Shown here: piece after piece, positions 45,515-56,573 of the stretch
Numbering within the stretch: the stretch's first letter is position 1
Layout of the letters: the number at the start of each line of letters is the position of its first letter
Assembly: GCA_029959195.1 (NCBI GenBank)
Contig: CP114126.1
Location: 558,001-622,000, forward strand
DNA from: Dictyophora rubrovolvata
Lineage: Eukaryota > Basidiomycota > Agaricomycetes > Phallales > Phallaceae
Length of the DNA: 64,000 nucleotides
Direction of reading: 5' to 3'
The notes under the pieces: model-generated
What the model was told of the DNA's origin: nothing
Database searches by the model: none
The model's input: only the letters and a program-made list of their open reading frames with translations
Program-made: the position numbers and the translations under genes

Positions 45515-47569
45515 ATGCTTAAAACTGGTATTGGAATTCTACAAATCCGTACCAAAGACTATCCTACCGTATTCATACGGAACTCGCAGTCTCCCTTAGC
45601 ATGCTTGATTTCGTGCCGCTTTTTAGCTTATACATCAATTTCTCTGGATTCCGTTCATTCCCCTACAGATCGTTTTGTAAAAAGAAGTGTCGCCAGACCT
45701 CCACAGTGGAAAAGGTCGATCCTTGACAACTTAGATGAGTCAAACAGGAAGACCAAGGGCGTACCAGCGCCGCCCCACGATCCAAAACTGTCTAATTTAT
45801 TACAAAAAGCTGTCCCCGATGAATCTTCAGATACGAATCCATTTTCTCCACTTCCTGTTCCAGATCTTGAACATAGCCCCGACGCCAGTTGCAGCGACTT
45901 GATCGAGGAGCCACTTATAGATGATCCCCCCGAGATACCGGACGTGCCCGACGTGCAACTTGAAGAGCCTGAAGTTGAAGAGCCCTTAGACGAACGTACT
46001 CGTTTACTTCAAATAATACGGGACAATACCACCCTTGAAGATTCTTGGAAGGCCTATACCCGTCTGCTCCATTTGCAAAAGTCGTACGGAAACAACCTGC
46101 CAATAACGCCTTTCATACCTCATCATTATCTCCATTTCTTGTCTAGTCAACTAGCAAAAATACAAGCCGCTGGACGTCGGCATTTCTTCCGATTCCTCTC
46201 CGTCTTAACGTCTTTGCGTACAAGTGGAGGGACAATATTTGATTGGGAGTGGAATTCGCTTATCCACTGTTCCGCAAAGAGTTACAGGAAAACGACCGTT
46301 GAAGACTATCGAATAGCAATTGGCATTTTCAAGGACATGATCAATTCTGCTTCTATTCTCGAGAAGAAGCTACGACAGAATGCAGGAATAGACAGTGAAG
46401 ACGCTCTGCCTGATGAATTAGCAAAAACCATTGCGCGTCCTGATGCTGTCACGTATGCTACTCTTCTCGGTATAGCCTCACGAACAGGAAATCCTAATGC
46501 AGTCCAACATGCTCAACTGATGCTTAATGCGTCCGGACAACCTTGGATACCAAGAGCACATAGTGCTATGCTACCATACTATATGTCAACAAATCAACTC
46601 AATGCATTTCCTCTGGTCGTGGTTGCTTCTTTCCCGAACGATCTGACGATAATCCTTATCACTCAAGTAATTTGGGCATACGCGCATAAAGGACGCATGC
46701 GCATTGCAATGCAGATATACGATTTTCTGCGCGGCAATATCCCACTGGAGGATAAGCTGTCTATCGATGAGCCGTCCCAAGGTAGTTTTGGTTTGGAATG
46801 GAGAAAGACGTTCAACTCTGGCGAGACGGAGGGCAACCCCATTCTATCTTTACCTGGGTTTATAGACCATGCGACTATGCCGCCTAATGGGATAACGTAT
46901 TGTACGCTAATCCAGGCGCTGTGCTATCACGGTGATCTCATAGGTGCTATCACAATCTTCAGAGACATGCTTTCCACCATCCGAACCAGTGACCGGCCCG
47001 CGCATATTCGAGAGTTTTATAAGCCTAGACCGAGTATTTATCGCTCCTTCTTTCTTGGCTTCGCAAGACACGCGGGGGGCAACGGGATTAGAAAACCTCT
47101 GAGTCAGTCTCTAATGGCCAGGGATTATGAAATGGATCAAATACCTCTCCCTGAATTTGCCGCACGTCTGACTGCCACTCCGCGTGACCTTACAACAATG
47201 GCGCCTCTCAAAAATTTCACAATAGATTCTCCGTGGACTTTGGAAAACCTTGAAATCATTTTTGAGAACTTTCTCGAAATGGATTGGGACGCCTGCAATG
47301 CCGAAGAAGAGAAAGCTCCAACTCTAAAACTAAGTGATCGAACGATTTATTGGATTATGGTTTCGTTCGCGAAAACCACAAATAATGATTGGTACAAGAT
47401 GTATACTGTCTGGACCCGACTGGATAACCATATGGACTTTAGCCAGTATTCACTCAGTAAACGATTACGGGACATGCGAGATTATTTGGTTGGAAGGTTC
47501 GGGCATGTGAATGTGACTGAGAAAAACGTGGCGGGTGAGAGGGATAGAAGTTCTGGCAGTGACACATAG
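45515..47569 (+). CDS. PPR-like mitochondrial protein, intronless
   Basis: Single open frame of about 684 residues from ATG 45515. The N-terminus is basic and hydroxylated with no early acids, in keeping with mitochondrial import. An acidic Pro-rich linker (about 90-150) is followed by helical pairs with PPR character: WEWNSLIHCSAKS, DAVTYATLLGIASRTGN, ITQVIWAYAHKGRMRIAMQIYDF, GITYCTLIQALCYHGDLIGAI and TIFRDML. Fungal proteins of this kind act in mitochondrial RNA stability, processing or translation. It has no intron over 2 kb, unlike almost every neighbour. The exact target or pathway cannot be told from sequence. Confidence 0.75.
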   Translation: MLKTGIGILQIRTKDYPTVFIRNSQSPLACLISCRFLAYTSISLDSVHSPTDRFVKRSVARPPQWKRSILDNLDESNRKTKGVPAPPHDPKLSNLLQKAVPDESSDTNPFSPLPVPDLEHSPDASCSDLIEEPLIDDPPEIPDVPDVQLEEPEVEEPLDERTRLLQIIRDNTTLEDSWKAYTRLLHLQKSYGNNLPITPFIPHHYLHFLSSQLAKIQAAGRRHFFRFLSVLTSLRTSGGTIFDWEWNSLIHCSAKSYRKTTVEDYRIAIGIFKDMINSASILEKKLRQNAGIDSEDALPDELAKTIARPDAVTYATLLGIASRTGNPNAVQHAQLMLNASGQPWIPRAHSAMLPYYMSTNQLNAFPLVVVASFPNDLTIILITQVIWAYAHKGRMRIAMQIYDFLRGNIPLEDKLSIDEPSQGSFGLEWRKTFNSGETEGNPILSLPGFIDHATMPPNGITYCTLIQALCYHGDLIGAITIFRDMLSTIRTSDRPAHIREFYKPRPSIYRSFFLGFARHAGGNGIRKPLSQSLMARDYEMDQIPLPEFAARLTATPRDLTTMAPLKNFTIDSPWTLENLEIIFENFLEMDWDACNAEEEKAPTLKLSDRTIYWIMVSFAKTTNNDWYKMYTVWTRLDNHMDFSQYSLSKRLRDMRDYLVGRFGHVNVTEKNVAGERDRSSGSDT

Positions 47570-47708
47570 TTTTCTCCGTCCATCGAGGTTAGATCATGTA
47601 AGCTAGTAAATAATAGTGAATTGGTGTTTCCTTACACATTCAAAAGTACATTTCACGAATACAAACAAAATTGCCAACCATGCTATGTTTATTTATGAAG
47701 TCCCCAAA

Positions 47709-48584
47709 TTATGCTGCAACGACATCGAGTGCATTGTCATTGGCTGTTCTCCATGCATAATATTCTTCCCATCCAACAGTAAATTTCCGGCTCTGATATC
47801 GACGGAGTAAGATGCGTCGTCGCAGGTCTTCCGAAATTGGACCGTCCCAACCAGCCTTTCGAATAGCACTGTCAACTGCTTCAACCTTCGACCACCCTTG
47901 TTCATCGGCAACTTCTGGTAAATACGTGGCCGTGAGAATTCGTTTCGGTTTTCCGAAATGAAACCGCGCGGTTGGAAGAGATGTTGAAGAGGAAAGCGGG
48001 GAAGGTGTGCCAGAAGAGGGGGACGGAAGGGGAAGAGTAGACGGATGAGGGAACGAGATATGTATTCCATGAACACCGATTGTCCAATCTAGGTATGATG
48101 ATGCATCTTCGAAGTCTGTTAGTAAGGATATCCTAGTGATACATGGAATTAGTTGGAGATTGAAATGAGTAAAGCAAAACTCTTATACGTACACACATTC
48201 CAGCTTTGGAAATTCTCGCTCTTCAATTCCACGGAAACGGGTATCTCTAAGAGCACTGATTAAAGCGTACTCAGCAAGACCTTCATGAAGCCTAAGAGGT
48301 TCGAAGCATCCAATGCAACCTCTCAAACGAGGGTGACCTCCCGATCGAGAAGAACGTGTATTCCAAGTGACAAAGAGGGGACTGGAAAAATCATGGTTTA
48401 GAGGAGAAACAAATATCCCGGAGCTAAATTCTTACTACTTATCATCCGGAAACTTAGGAGGCAGGGGGGTAGCACCTGTAAGAGAGCAATAAAGGGCATC
48501 GAATGCATGATAACAATGCTCGGCCGTGCAAACTTGGTCTTTGACGACTTCCGCGACAGGTGTAGGTATTTCTTCAGAACCCAT
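47709..48584 (-). CDS. AMMECR1: AMMECR1-domain protein
   Basis: Exons 48439-48584, 48193-48381 and 47709-48132 give 252 residues. The hallmark of the family is present: LFVTWNTRSSRSGGHPRLRGCIGCF, LHEGLAEYALISALRDTRF, LECVISLLTDFE, WTIGVHGIHI, ATYLPEVADEQGW, and LRRRILLRRYQSRKFTVGWEEYYAW. A Ser/Pro-rich insert splits the C-terminal half. The domain is conserved from archaea to humans; its biochemical activity is not established, so none is claimed. The upstream region carries a TGACT-rich palindrome. Confidence 0.93.
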
Positions 48585-48651
48585 TGATGCCTGGGACCCT
48601 CGGTTTGCCGATATACGCCTTATCGCAGCTCAAGTCCACGAATGCAGCCAG

Positions 48652-48666
48652 AGTCAGTGACTGACT
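48652..48666. promoter_or_regulatory. TGACT palindrome upstream of AMMECR1
   Basis: agtcagtgactgact, arms of seven bases around one base, followed within 20 bases by further tgact copies. It lies 68-82 bases upstream of the AMMECR1 start. The half-site resembles bZIP (Gcn4-type TGACTC) elements. Function is inferred only. Confidence 0.35.
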
Positions 48667-48798
48667 AGTGACCACTGGTGACTAATTATGCACTTGTTTG
48701 ATCGGTTGTTGGCCGGGTGATTCAACGTGGTAAAAAATAACATGTACTATAATTGTGTATGCATTACAATAATAAAGAAATAAATTAACGAGAAAGTC

Positions 48799-51700
48799 CT
48801 AGTCCTCAAATCTTTTCTGTTTCTGGACATTAGCTATCAAAGAACTCGTCATCTGACTTTTCACGTTCGTTCCATCATTATTCTTCACGCGATTGTCGTT
48901 CGTTGCGAGCTTGTGACTCGAATTCCGTGAAGAGCCGCTTTGGTCTTTTTCTCCTTTACGAGAGAATCCTCCCCTACCTCCGGCGCCCCGATTTTGTGAT
49001 TCTTGACTAGCCCAAGCCTTCAATCGTAGTTTTTCTTGACTAGATGCGTTGTTGGTCTATTAAAAAGGTCGCAAAGTCAGGCGAGAAGAAGAACGAGGCA
49101 TCGAGAGGGCACACCATAAAATTGCTATTGAATTGAAGCGCATTCGAGCCTGCACTCTGACTATTAGGCTTTCCTTGTAATACCCCTTGCTCAACTTGAA
49201 CCTCAACGTCATCGGATGACTGCAATTCATCCGCGTCGACCCATGTCACGTCTTCAAGGTTTGGTCTGGTTGTTTCAATCTCCTATAGGACCACATTACA
49301 CGACAGGAATTTTCTGAAGGGGAAACAACTCACATCATCTTGGATTGCGCGTTCACGCAGTTCCTTCCGTAATGTTGAAGCGTTTACGATATCCTCACCC
49401 CCTTCTTCTTCGGACATGTTCTCTTGGTGATCATTGTCCGAAGTTTGCTCTACTAGATTTATCTCAAGCTGGTTTTCATCTTCTAACAAGGGCTGCTGGT
49501 AAGCATCGAAGAACGCTCGGGTCTCCGGATTTTGCGCTATTTTTCATCGGTATTAGTCTGATAGCCGAAACATTATTCATGCACCTACCCCATGCTTCCA
49601 AAGTATCACCTTCGATACGACGCTTCTTTGAGAAATGCCCGCGAGGACGATATTCGTCTTCATCTTCACTTTCACTGTCGTCGAATCCCAAACCCATGTT
49701 TTTTCGTTTTACTCGCAATTTACCCTCTATCGCATCTTGATGGAGCTTTAGCAGAGCCGCGTCGTCTTGCGCTTCGAATTCCCTGGGTTTTGATTAGTTG
49801 TCTTCAGAGACTATCAAAAAAAATGTTGATTTACTTGTGTTTCTCGAGAACCACCGCCGCCGCTAAGGTTTTGTCATCCAGCGCGGCGTCGTCCACCAAG
49901 CCTTCCACGATAGCATCATGATCCTCGTCTTCTTCTTCGTCATCGTCCTGCTTCTTGTTCATTCCTCCAAAACCTACATAAAACTCGTCGTCTGACTCCT
50001 GCGCTTCTCCTTCGATGAACTCTGACCTCATCGTTTTTGTAACTCTTTGATTGGGCCTGTTGATGCCGGCATCCTTCAAGACCGTGAAAGCGTTGCGTTC
50101 TTTGAGTGCACTTGGCGAAAGAGATGCCGCTCGATCTTGAGGACGTTCTTTCCGAAGTCTGGTCAACTTTACTGGAGGAGATTTTTCGTATACTATGGTA
50201 GTTTCCTCAGAATCGTCCATCGGTGTTAGAGACATTGTTGCCAATGGTTGACGAATAATAGGAGAAATCTCCGCTTGCGGGGAAGCTATGAAAGATCCGA
50301 AGTATGGTGTCTTCGAACGACTGAAAAGGGAAATTCAATCGCGGAATTGACTCAGGCATCAATACACTCACTCTAAACCACTCTGTTGGGCATCGAGTCT
50401 AGCCTGTTTTGCTTCGTCCAGCTTAAACTCCTGATCTTTATTGAACATATTGTCAACTTCACGCCTTTGAGATTCAGAAATCTGAACCGAAGGTAGAAGA
50501 GTGTTCGGTTGGGTAAACTCAAATTCTTCATTATCGACCTTTGAAGGCAGCCCCTCAATCTATATATAATTCCAATTGAATACCGCGTCATAAACATCCA
50601 ATATTTACATACCTTGCTGTCTTCCACTAGTGGTTTCTGCTTGGTCGTTGTCCCGCTTAATGAAAAAAGTTGGGAGAATCCCCTTTGTAAGAGAGGAGAA
50701 GGTGGCAGATCTTCTCCTGCTAACGGGTTCTCTTTGTCCATAAAAAGTTGAGAAAAGTTTGCTGGAGACACCAGCGTGGAACCTTCGAAAAGTTCAGTCG
50801 AAGAGGAAAATGAGTGGTCAACTGCCGGGTCGGAAGGACTGGAACGGACAGATGTAAGCGTATTCTCTTTATCCTCTTCATGCAGCACTTGCAGGATACG
50901 GCTATGATTCCCACTTCTGGCAGCAGGAGATGCCCTTCGTAAGTTTTCACCAAAATGCATGCGGGACATCGGCCTGACGGTGCTTGACTCGAAAGCTGGG
51001 AAGAAGACATTCTCGTCGTTTGTGTCATAATCATCGATCATATTTTCTTTATCTTCGTCTTCGTGATAATCAGGAGAACCCGAGTTACTCACGTAGCTGC
51101 TATCGGACGCGAGAATAGTCAGCTTTGCTAACTCTATGTCGTTCTCTTCGTCTGAATCAATTACGACGCGTGGTCGCACTTTACGAGGCAGTGGTCTTTG
51201 ATTTTCTTTATCTTCATCTTCTTCCCCAGAAAAGTCGTCATCGTACACGTTTTCGTTTCCTTCCGCAATTTCATCCATGCCCTCATAATACGTTTCATCC
51301 CCGTCTTCCAGGTTAGTTTCAGGCTCAACGTTCCAGCTGTGCACCTCGGGTTCGTCGTTCTTATCAACCTGTTCTAGTCCTCTTTGCAACCAAGATTCTA
51401 TCGAGCTTTCAGATGGTTTCGCAGGTTTGAGCGACCCTCCTTGTTGTATCCATTGCCGTTTTTTCTTATCTTCGAGCTCGATGCTCTGCATCTCTGCTCG
51501 CTGTAAGAGAATTTGGTTCAATGATTCATTGGACATGGCGCTTGGGCGATTAGATTTGGTCGTCGTGAGGGTATCTGCACCAAAGAGTGGTTTCGCGGCG
51601 AGTTCCAAGTTTATATCTGACGTTGACTTGTCCTGATTGTTCCGTTTATACCATAATCCATGTCTTTTGGCGGCGTTTTCTCCCGACATTTTAGATAGTC

Positions 51701-53131
51701 TCCGAGGTGTAATCAGCTCCTCAACCTCAAGGTCGTCATCCGAACTTGTTGGAGATGTAGGTTTCGACGTGAGTGCAACAAGTTTTCGCTCCTTCAACTC
51801 TTTCATCCGAAGTCCTTCAGTCAATTTTGCGCTACGCTTGGCATTTTCACTTTCGAGGATTGATTCTGCTGTCGGTAGCTCAACGTCGCTGCTTTGTTCA
51901 GAGTCGGAGTCTTCATTGAGTTGCTTCTTGGGAGGCGTTGAATTACGAATTGCAATGGGCGAAACTACTTTTGTTTGTGCTGAACTTCCACTTTTCCGAG
52001 AAAGCGCAAAACTGTCAGGGCTGGAAAACGTTCGTATAGGGTCTGAATTGCCCGATGTTACATTTTTGGGCCTTGTGTATCAAAGTTTGTCAGTATATGC
52101 ATAAACTTGACAAGTGCATTTTTACGACCTTAGTTTGGCGAATAGATCCTGCATTGTTCGGGTGGGACGTTGGTCAGATCGCCTTATTTCCACAGGACGT
52201 TCTTTCCAGTCAAGGTGAGCACGTTTACATGTTGATAAGAGGAGCCTTCACTCACCTGCTAATAGCCTGGCCGATTCTTTCTGGATCTCGATCAGTTCCT
52301 TTTTCGAGGTCTTTTGAAGCAATTTCAGCAACCGCACTTATAAAATTGTGATAGAATTACCTTTTTAGGTCTTTGCTTTAGTCTCCCTTTTTGTTTACCT
52401 TTAGAACCCTTGTCGACATCATCCTGCTCTTCGATGGAGTGACTAACATCTTCCTCCGTTGCCGAAGAGTTGGCATCCAAAGATTTGGCACGGAATATAC
52501 CATCATGAACAGAATCATCCATACCCTCAGCGCTCTCCGGAAATGTGTTTGTGGTGCTTGAGAAATGGGCGTCGATGTGGTCGTCAATGGTATCCTCGGC
52601 AGCTTCGGTAACCTGTGTTGTGGTTTCTTCACTGTGTAAAAGCGAATTCTGAGAAAGACCGAGTGGGGAAAGTGATCCATCGAATATACTGGTATTGACC
52701 TGGATACCAGTGTGATTCTCATCCACAGATGATTCGAACGGTGCACTAATAGCCACGGAAGACGCGACCGTGGATTGGCCATTAAATTTATCATCGATTT
52801 CTCTCAATTGCTGCTTCCATTTGAAACCAGAAGTATGTCTCGCTAAAGTCGATGAATCTTCACTTTCAGGGATGACCATTCTCTCCGTATCTGGCGGAGC
52901 GGTGCGGAGGGTATGACCGCGACCTTCATAATTGTACCCCGTGTCATTATCGTCATCCTTGCTCGTTTTTGGTTTTCCATATGTTCTAGTAACGCGTAGA
53001 CTCCGTAGTGGTAAGGAAGATGTTTCCGTCGTAGTTGTTGAGGCATCATTGTCAGTGTCTCCGGGTCTGTGGGGAGAAGTAGAAATAACAGACTCTTCAA
53101 TTATTGAATCAGCATGCTCAAGGGGAGCCAT
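48799..53131 (-). CDS. MRC1: DNA replication checkpoint mediator Mrc1/Claspin
   Basis: Intron-containing gene for roughly 1300 residues, mostly acidic and disordered. Conserved blocks appear in the right order: KKELIEIQKESARLLA, RPTRTMQDLFAKLR, a long acidic middle, and the MRC1 domain FVGFGG-like region, EKHKEFEAQDDAALLKLHQDA and EGKLRVKRKNMGLGFDDSES. The N-terminus is MAPLEHADSIIEESV; an in-frame ATG five codons earlier (53146) is also possible. Mrc1 travels with the replisome and passes the stalled-fork signal to Rad53/Chk1. Four KEN motifs lie in one exon (about 50720-51215), and FSQLF occurs twice. Two MCB boxes sit just upstream. Splice sites in the 3' third are approximate. Confidence 0.88.
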
Positions 53132-53150
53132 TGTAAAGATAGTCAATCCG

Positions 53151-53169
53151 ACGCGTTTAGTCTACGCGT
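53151..53169. promoter_or_regulatory. Two MCB (ACGCGT) elements in the MRC1-RPL3 divergent promoter
   Basis: ACGCGT occurs at 53151-53156 and 53164-53169, 20-38 bases upstream of the MRC1 start at 53131, with a related acgcga at 53206-53211. In yeasts this box is bound by MBF and drives G1/S transcription of replication genes, which fits MRC1. If the upstream ATG (53146) is used, the first box lies in the immediate leader. Confidence 0.6.
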
Positions 53170-53335
53170 ACTTCGACGTGCAATGTAAGCGCTTATCCTG
53201 TGACGACGCGAGATATTCTTAAGTCACCGCATCTTACATAAGCCGTATTGGACACGTCGCCAAGTTTTCGGGCGACTATACATTTCTTTTCTCTTTTCTT
53301 CAGCGTTCAAGTCCCTCCTCAAGCAGCTCTTCAAA

Positions 53336-54814
53336 ATGAGGTGTGTACATGTTGTTTAACAACTAAAAACAAAATTCACTCACATTTTCATAGTCATCGT
53401 AAGGTGAGAAAATTACTCCTGTAAATTCGCTAATTTACACTCGTTGTAGTATGAAGCCCCTCGTCATGGATCCCTTGGATTCCTTCCGAGAAAACGGTCG
53501 GCTCGTCATAGGGGGAAAGTGAAGTCTTTCCCTAAGGTAAGTAAAAGAATTACGCTTGCCAACTATTGCTAAATTTTTGTATAGGATGACCCCAAAAAAC
53601 CCGTACACCTGACTGCTTTCATGGGATACAAGGCCGGCATGACACACGTAGTACGAGACCTAGACCGTCCTGGATCGAGTAAGTTAAAGCTCCATCATAC
53701 CATACGTTTTGCTAAAATTTGTTACTATTAAAAAGAAATGCACAAAAGAGAAGTCGTTGAGGCGGTTACTGTCATCGAGACACCTCCAATGGTTGTTGTT
53801 GGTGTTGTTGGTTATGTCGAAACGCCCCGTGGCTTGCGCACATTAACTACTGTCTGGGCTTCCCATCTTTCGGATGAGCTGAAACGTCGCTTCTACAAGA
53901 ACTGGTACCGCTCGAAAAAGAAGGCATTCACACGTTACGCCATGAAACACGCTGAAGACGGCGGAAAGTCAATTGCACGTGAATTGGAACGCATCCGCAA
54001 ATACTGCACTGTAGTTCGGGTCCTTGCGCACACCCAAATTCGTAAAACAGGTCTCAAGCAAAAGAAAGCGCACCTGATGGAAATCCAAGTCAACGGTGGC
54101 TCTATTGCCGACAAGGTTGATTACGCCCATGGTCTTTTCGAAAAGACTGTTGAAATTAGCTCTATCTTTGAACAAGACGAGTGCATTGACGTTATTGCCG
54201 TTACCAAAGGTCATGGCTTTGAAGGTGTCACTCACCGTTGGGGAACCAAGAAACTACCTCGTAAGACTCACAAAGGTCTTCGTAAGGTTGCGTGTATTGG
54301 TGCATGGCATCCTAGCAAAGTCATGTTTAGCGTCGCCCGTGCCGGTCAAAGTATGTTTTCCTTTCAATCCACGTCGACACTACCTTCTAACTCCATATCC
54401 TTTTACTAGACGGCTACCATCACCGAACAGAGATGAACAAGAAGATCTATCGTGTCGGTTTAGGATCGGATGACGGCAATGCTTCCACTGAGACCGATAT
54501 TACAAAGAAGACTATTACACCAATGGGTGGCTTCCCGCACTATGGTATTGTCCGGGGCGATTTCCTATTGCTGAAAGGCTCAATTCCCGGCACTAAGAAG
54601 CGTGTCGTTACCCTCCGAAAGAGTCTTATGGTTCACACCAGTCGAAGAGATCTCGAGAAAGTGGACCTCAAATTCATCGACACAGCGTCAAAATTCGGCG
54701 TAAGTTCTTAAATCTTCCCCCACCGTAGGTTTACTGAATTTTTATTAGCATGGTGCCTTCCAAACATTCGAAGAAAAAGCTGCATTCCTTGGTACTCTCA
54801 AATCCCGAGCATAA
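53336..54814 (+). CDS. RPL3: 60S ribosomal protein L3
   Basis: Seven exons (53336-53340, 53394-53403, 53450-53536, 53585-53678, 53736-54350, 54410-54699, 54749-54814) give 388 residues, matching the family length. Blocks: [89 protein letters not shown] and [12 protein letters not shown]. uL3 lines the peptidyl-transferase region. The first two coding exons are 5 and 10 bases (ATGAG; TCATCGTAAG). Shares a 204-base divergent promoter with MRC1. Confidence 0.97.
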
Positions 54815-54922
54815 TATGTGTCGTTCTCCATCATGTATGCACTTTATGGTATCAATTTATGCAGTATACACGAGTAGGATATCTTTATACTACGTAGCCC
54901 TCAATTGCAGATATGTCAAATA

Positions 54923-56511
54923 TCATTGAGTGATACCATTATGCTCCAAACGATCAGTTACTGCTTCAGCTATGGCCAGTGATGCGGTTAAACCAGGACT
55001 TTCGATGCCCAATAGAGTAATCATAGGTGCATTTCCTGAGCCTCCAAAGGAAAAACTGTCGTCCATGCGAATCTGAAAATCACAAAAGCCACCTGTGGGT
55101 GGTACAAGTTTTGGTCGAATTCCGACGTAGTCGGGTTGTAGTCCGGAAAGAGTAACGTTTGGCAAGTACGTCGTGATGGCGCGATGCATGCCTTGAATGT
55201 GCTGTTCCAGCCCATCGGGTCGGAGATAACGTTTCCAAAAATCTATGGCTTCCTCTTTCGTTTCAAATTCTCCGTTGTCGTTGCTGAAACGCGGAGGCGT
55301 CAACCATTCTATGTCTGGACCAAAGCGGACGTTGCGGCTCATATCTAAAGTCAAGTGCGTACCAAGGGACTGGAAATTGGAAGGATCAGAGCTACCAACA
55401 GTATTCCTTGTTAATTCAGGTATAGGGTATATTAACTTGGACACTGCAGATACACCAGGGCCTCGGTATGAAACATACGAGCCCCGTGCATAGTACATCG
55501 GTATGGCACGTTCACGAGGAAGAAGGGAGTTCAGTATTAGATTGGCACTGAGACCAGAAGCGTCGATCAAAACTTTAGCTAGGAGAGCATCCGTTCTGGA
55601 TTCCCATGTATCGTCATTTTGCGATGTAAGTGTTTGGACCACCCAACCACCGGAGGCAAGCCCACTGTCTTTAGCCGGGTCGACTCTCACGACGCGAGTG
55701 GAACAAACTATTGAGCCTGCTTCAAAATCAGCTATCTCTTTCTCAAAACTTTCCATTAAGGCATGCGAATCCACAATTCCGGTTTCGGGGCTATAAAGAG
55801 CTGATTCTATATTCGGGGAAAGGTCCGGTTGCATTTCTCGCGCTTGAGAGCCATGAATGAGCTCCAAAGGGGGGCGGTTTTCGGAAGGAAGCAGATTGAT
55901 TCGCGACATTATCTTTTCAAGATACGGCCTCTGACCTCTACCCGCGACGATAAGTTTGCCCAATTTATTGTGGGGAATGTTATAATCCTGACAGCGTGCA
56001 TAAAGTAGTTGTCGACCTCTTATACACAACGCTGCCTTAACAGAATTTGTTGGGTAGTATATGCCTAGGCCAAGGATAGATCGCCTCATATGTCAACTAT
56101 TTTGGGATGTACATACCAGCATGAACTACCTCGGAATTTCTTGAACTGTTTAAGATCATGAAGACAGCTACGGTCAGGACGTGGAACATGATAAATATAC
56201 CTAGTTTCCTCCCCGACAGAGGCATTCCGTTCGACTACATACGTAGACTTCTTCGGATATAATTTGCATAGGCGTTCCGCTATGGCCAAGCCGATGACTC
56301 CTGTATTTTCTCATTGAGCATTCTCGGGGTCAAGAACATGGGAAGTCAGGATTCAGTACCTCCTCCAACAACTAGAAAGTCCACCGAGCCCTCCGGAGTC
56401 TAGATTAGTGACGTCAACATTTGTTTGCAAATAAAAATAAAAATTGACGGGCACTTTAAACTCGAAGCGATTGGAGCCATTTAATGCTGCAGTCAAACCT
56501 CTAATTAACAT
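54923..56511 (-). CDS. L2HGDH: L-2-hydroxyglutarate dehydrogenase, mitochondrial FAD enzyme
   Basis: Exons 56455-56511, 56360-56399, 56201-56300, 56117-56145 and 54923-56064 give 455 residues. The start MLIRGLTAALNGSNRF looks like a presequence; the FAD Rossmann motif VDFLVVGGGVIGLAIAERL is split by an intron. Family signatures follow: SVGEETSSRNSEVVHAGIYY, LCIRGRQLLYARC, GKLIVA, TGIVDSHALMES, LIDASGLSA, GTHLTLDMSRNVRFGPD and DFQIRMDD. It oxidises L-2-hydroxyglutarate, a side product of malate dehydrogenase, to 2-oxoglutarate. Start codon lies 62 bases from that of CNS1. Confidence 0.9.
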
Positions 56512-56573
56512 TACCTTGTAACAGTGTGACACGTACAAATGTAACGACCAAATCACTTCTGGCAGAGTCGACG
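56512..56573. promoter_or_regulatory. Very short divergent promoter between L2HGDH and CNS1
   Basis: Sixty-two bases separate the two start codons. No TATA box or known yeast motif is obvious. The 5' UTRs must overlap or be nearly absent. Confidence 0.55.
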
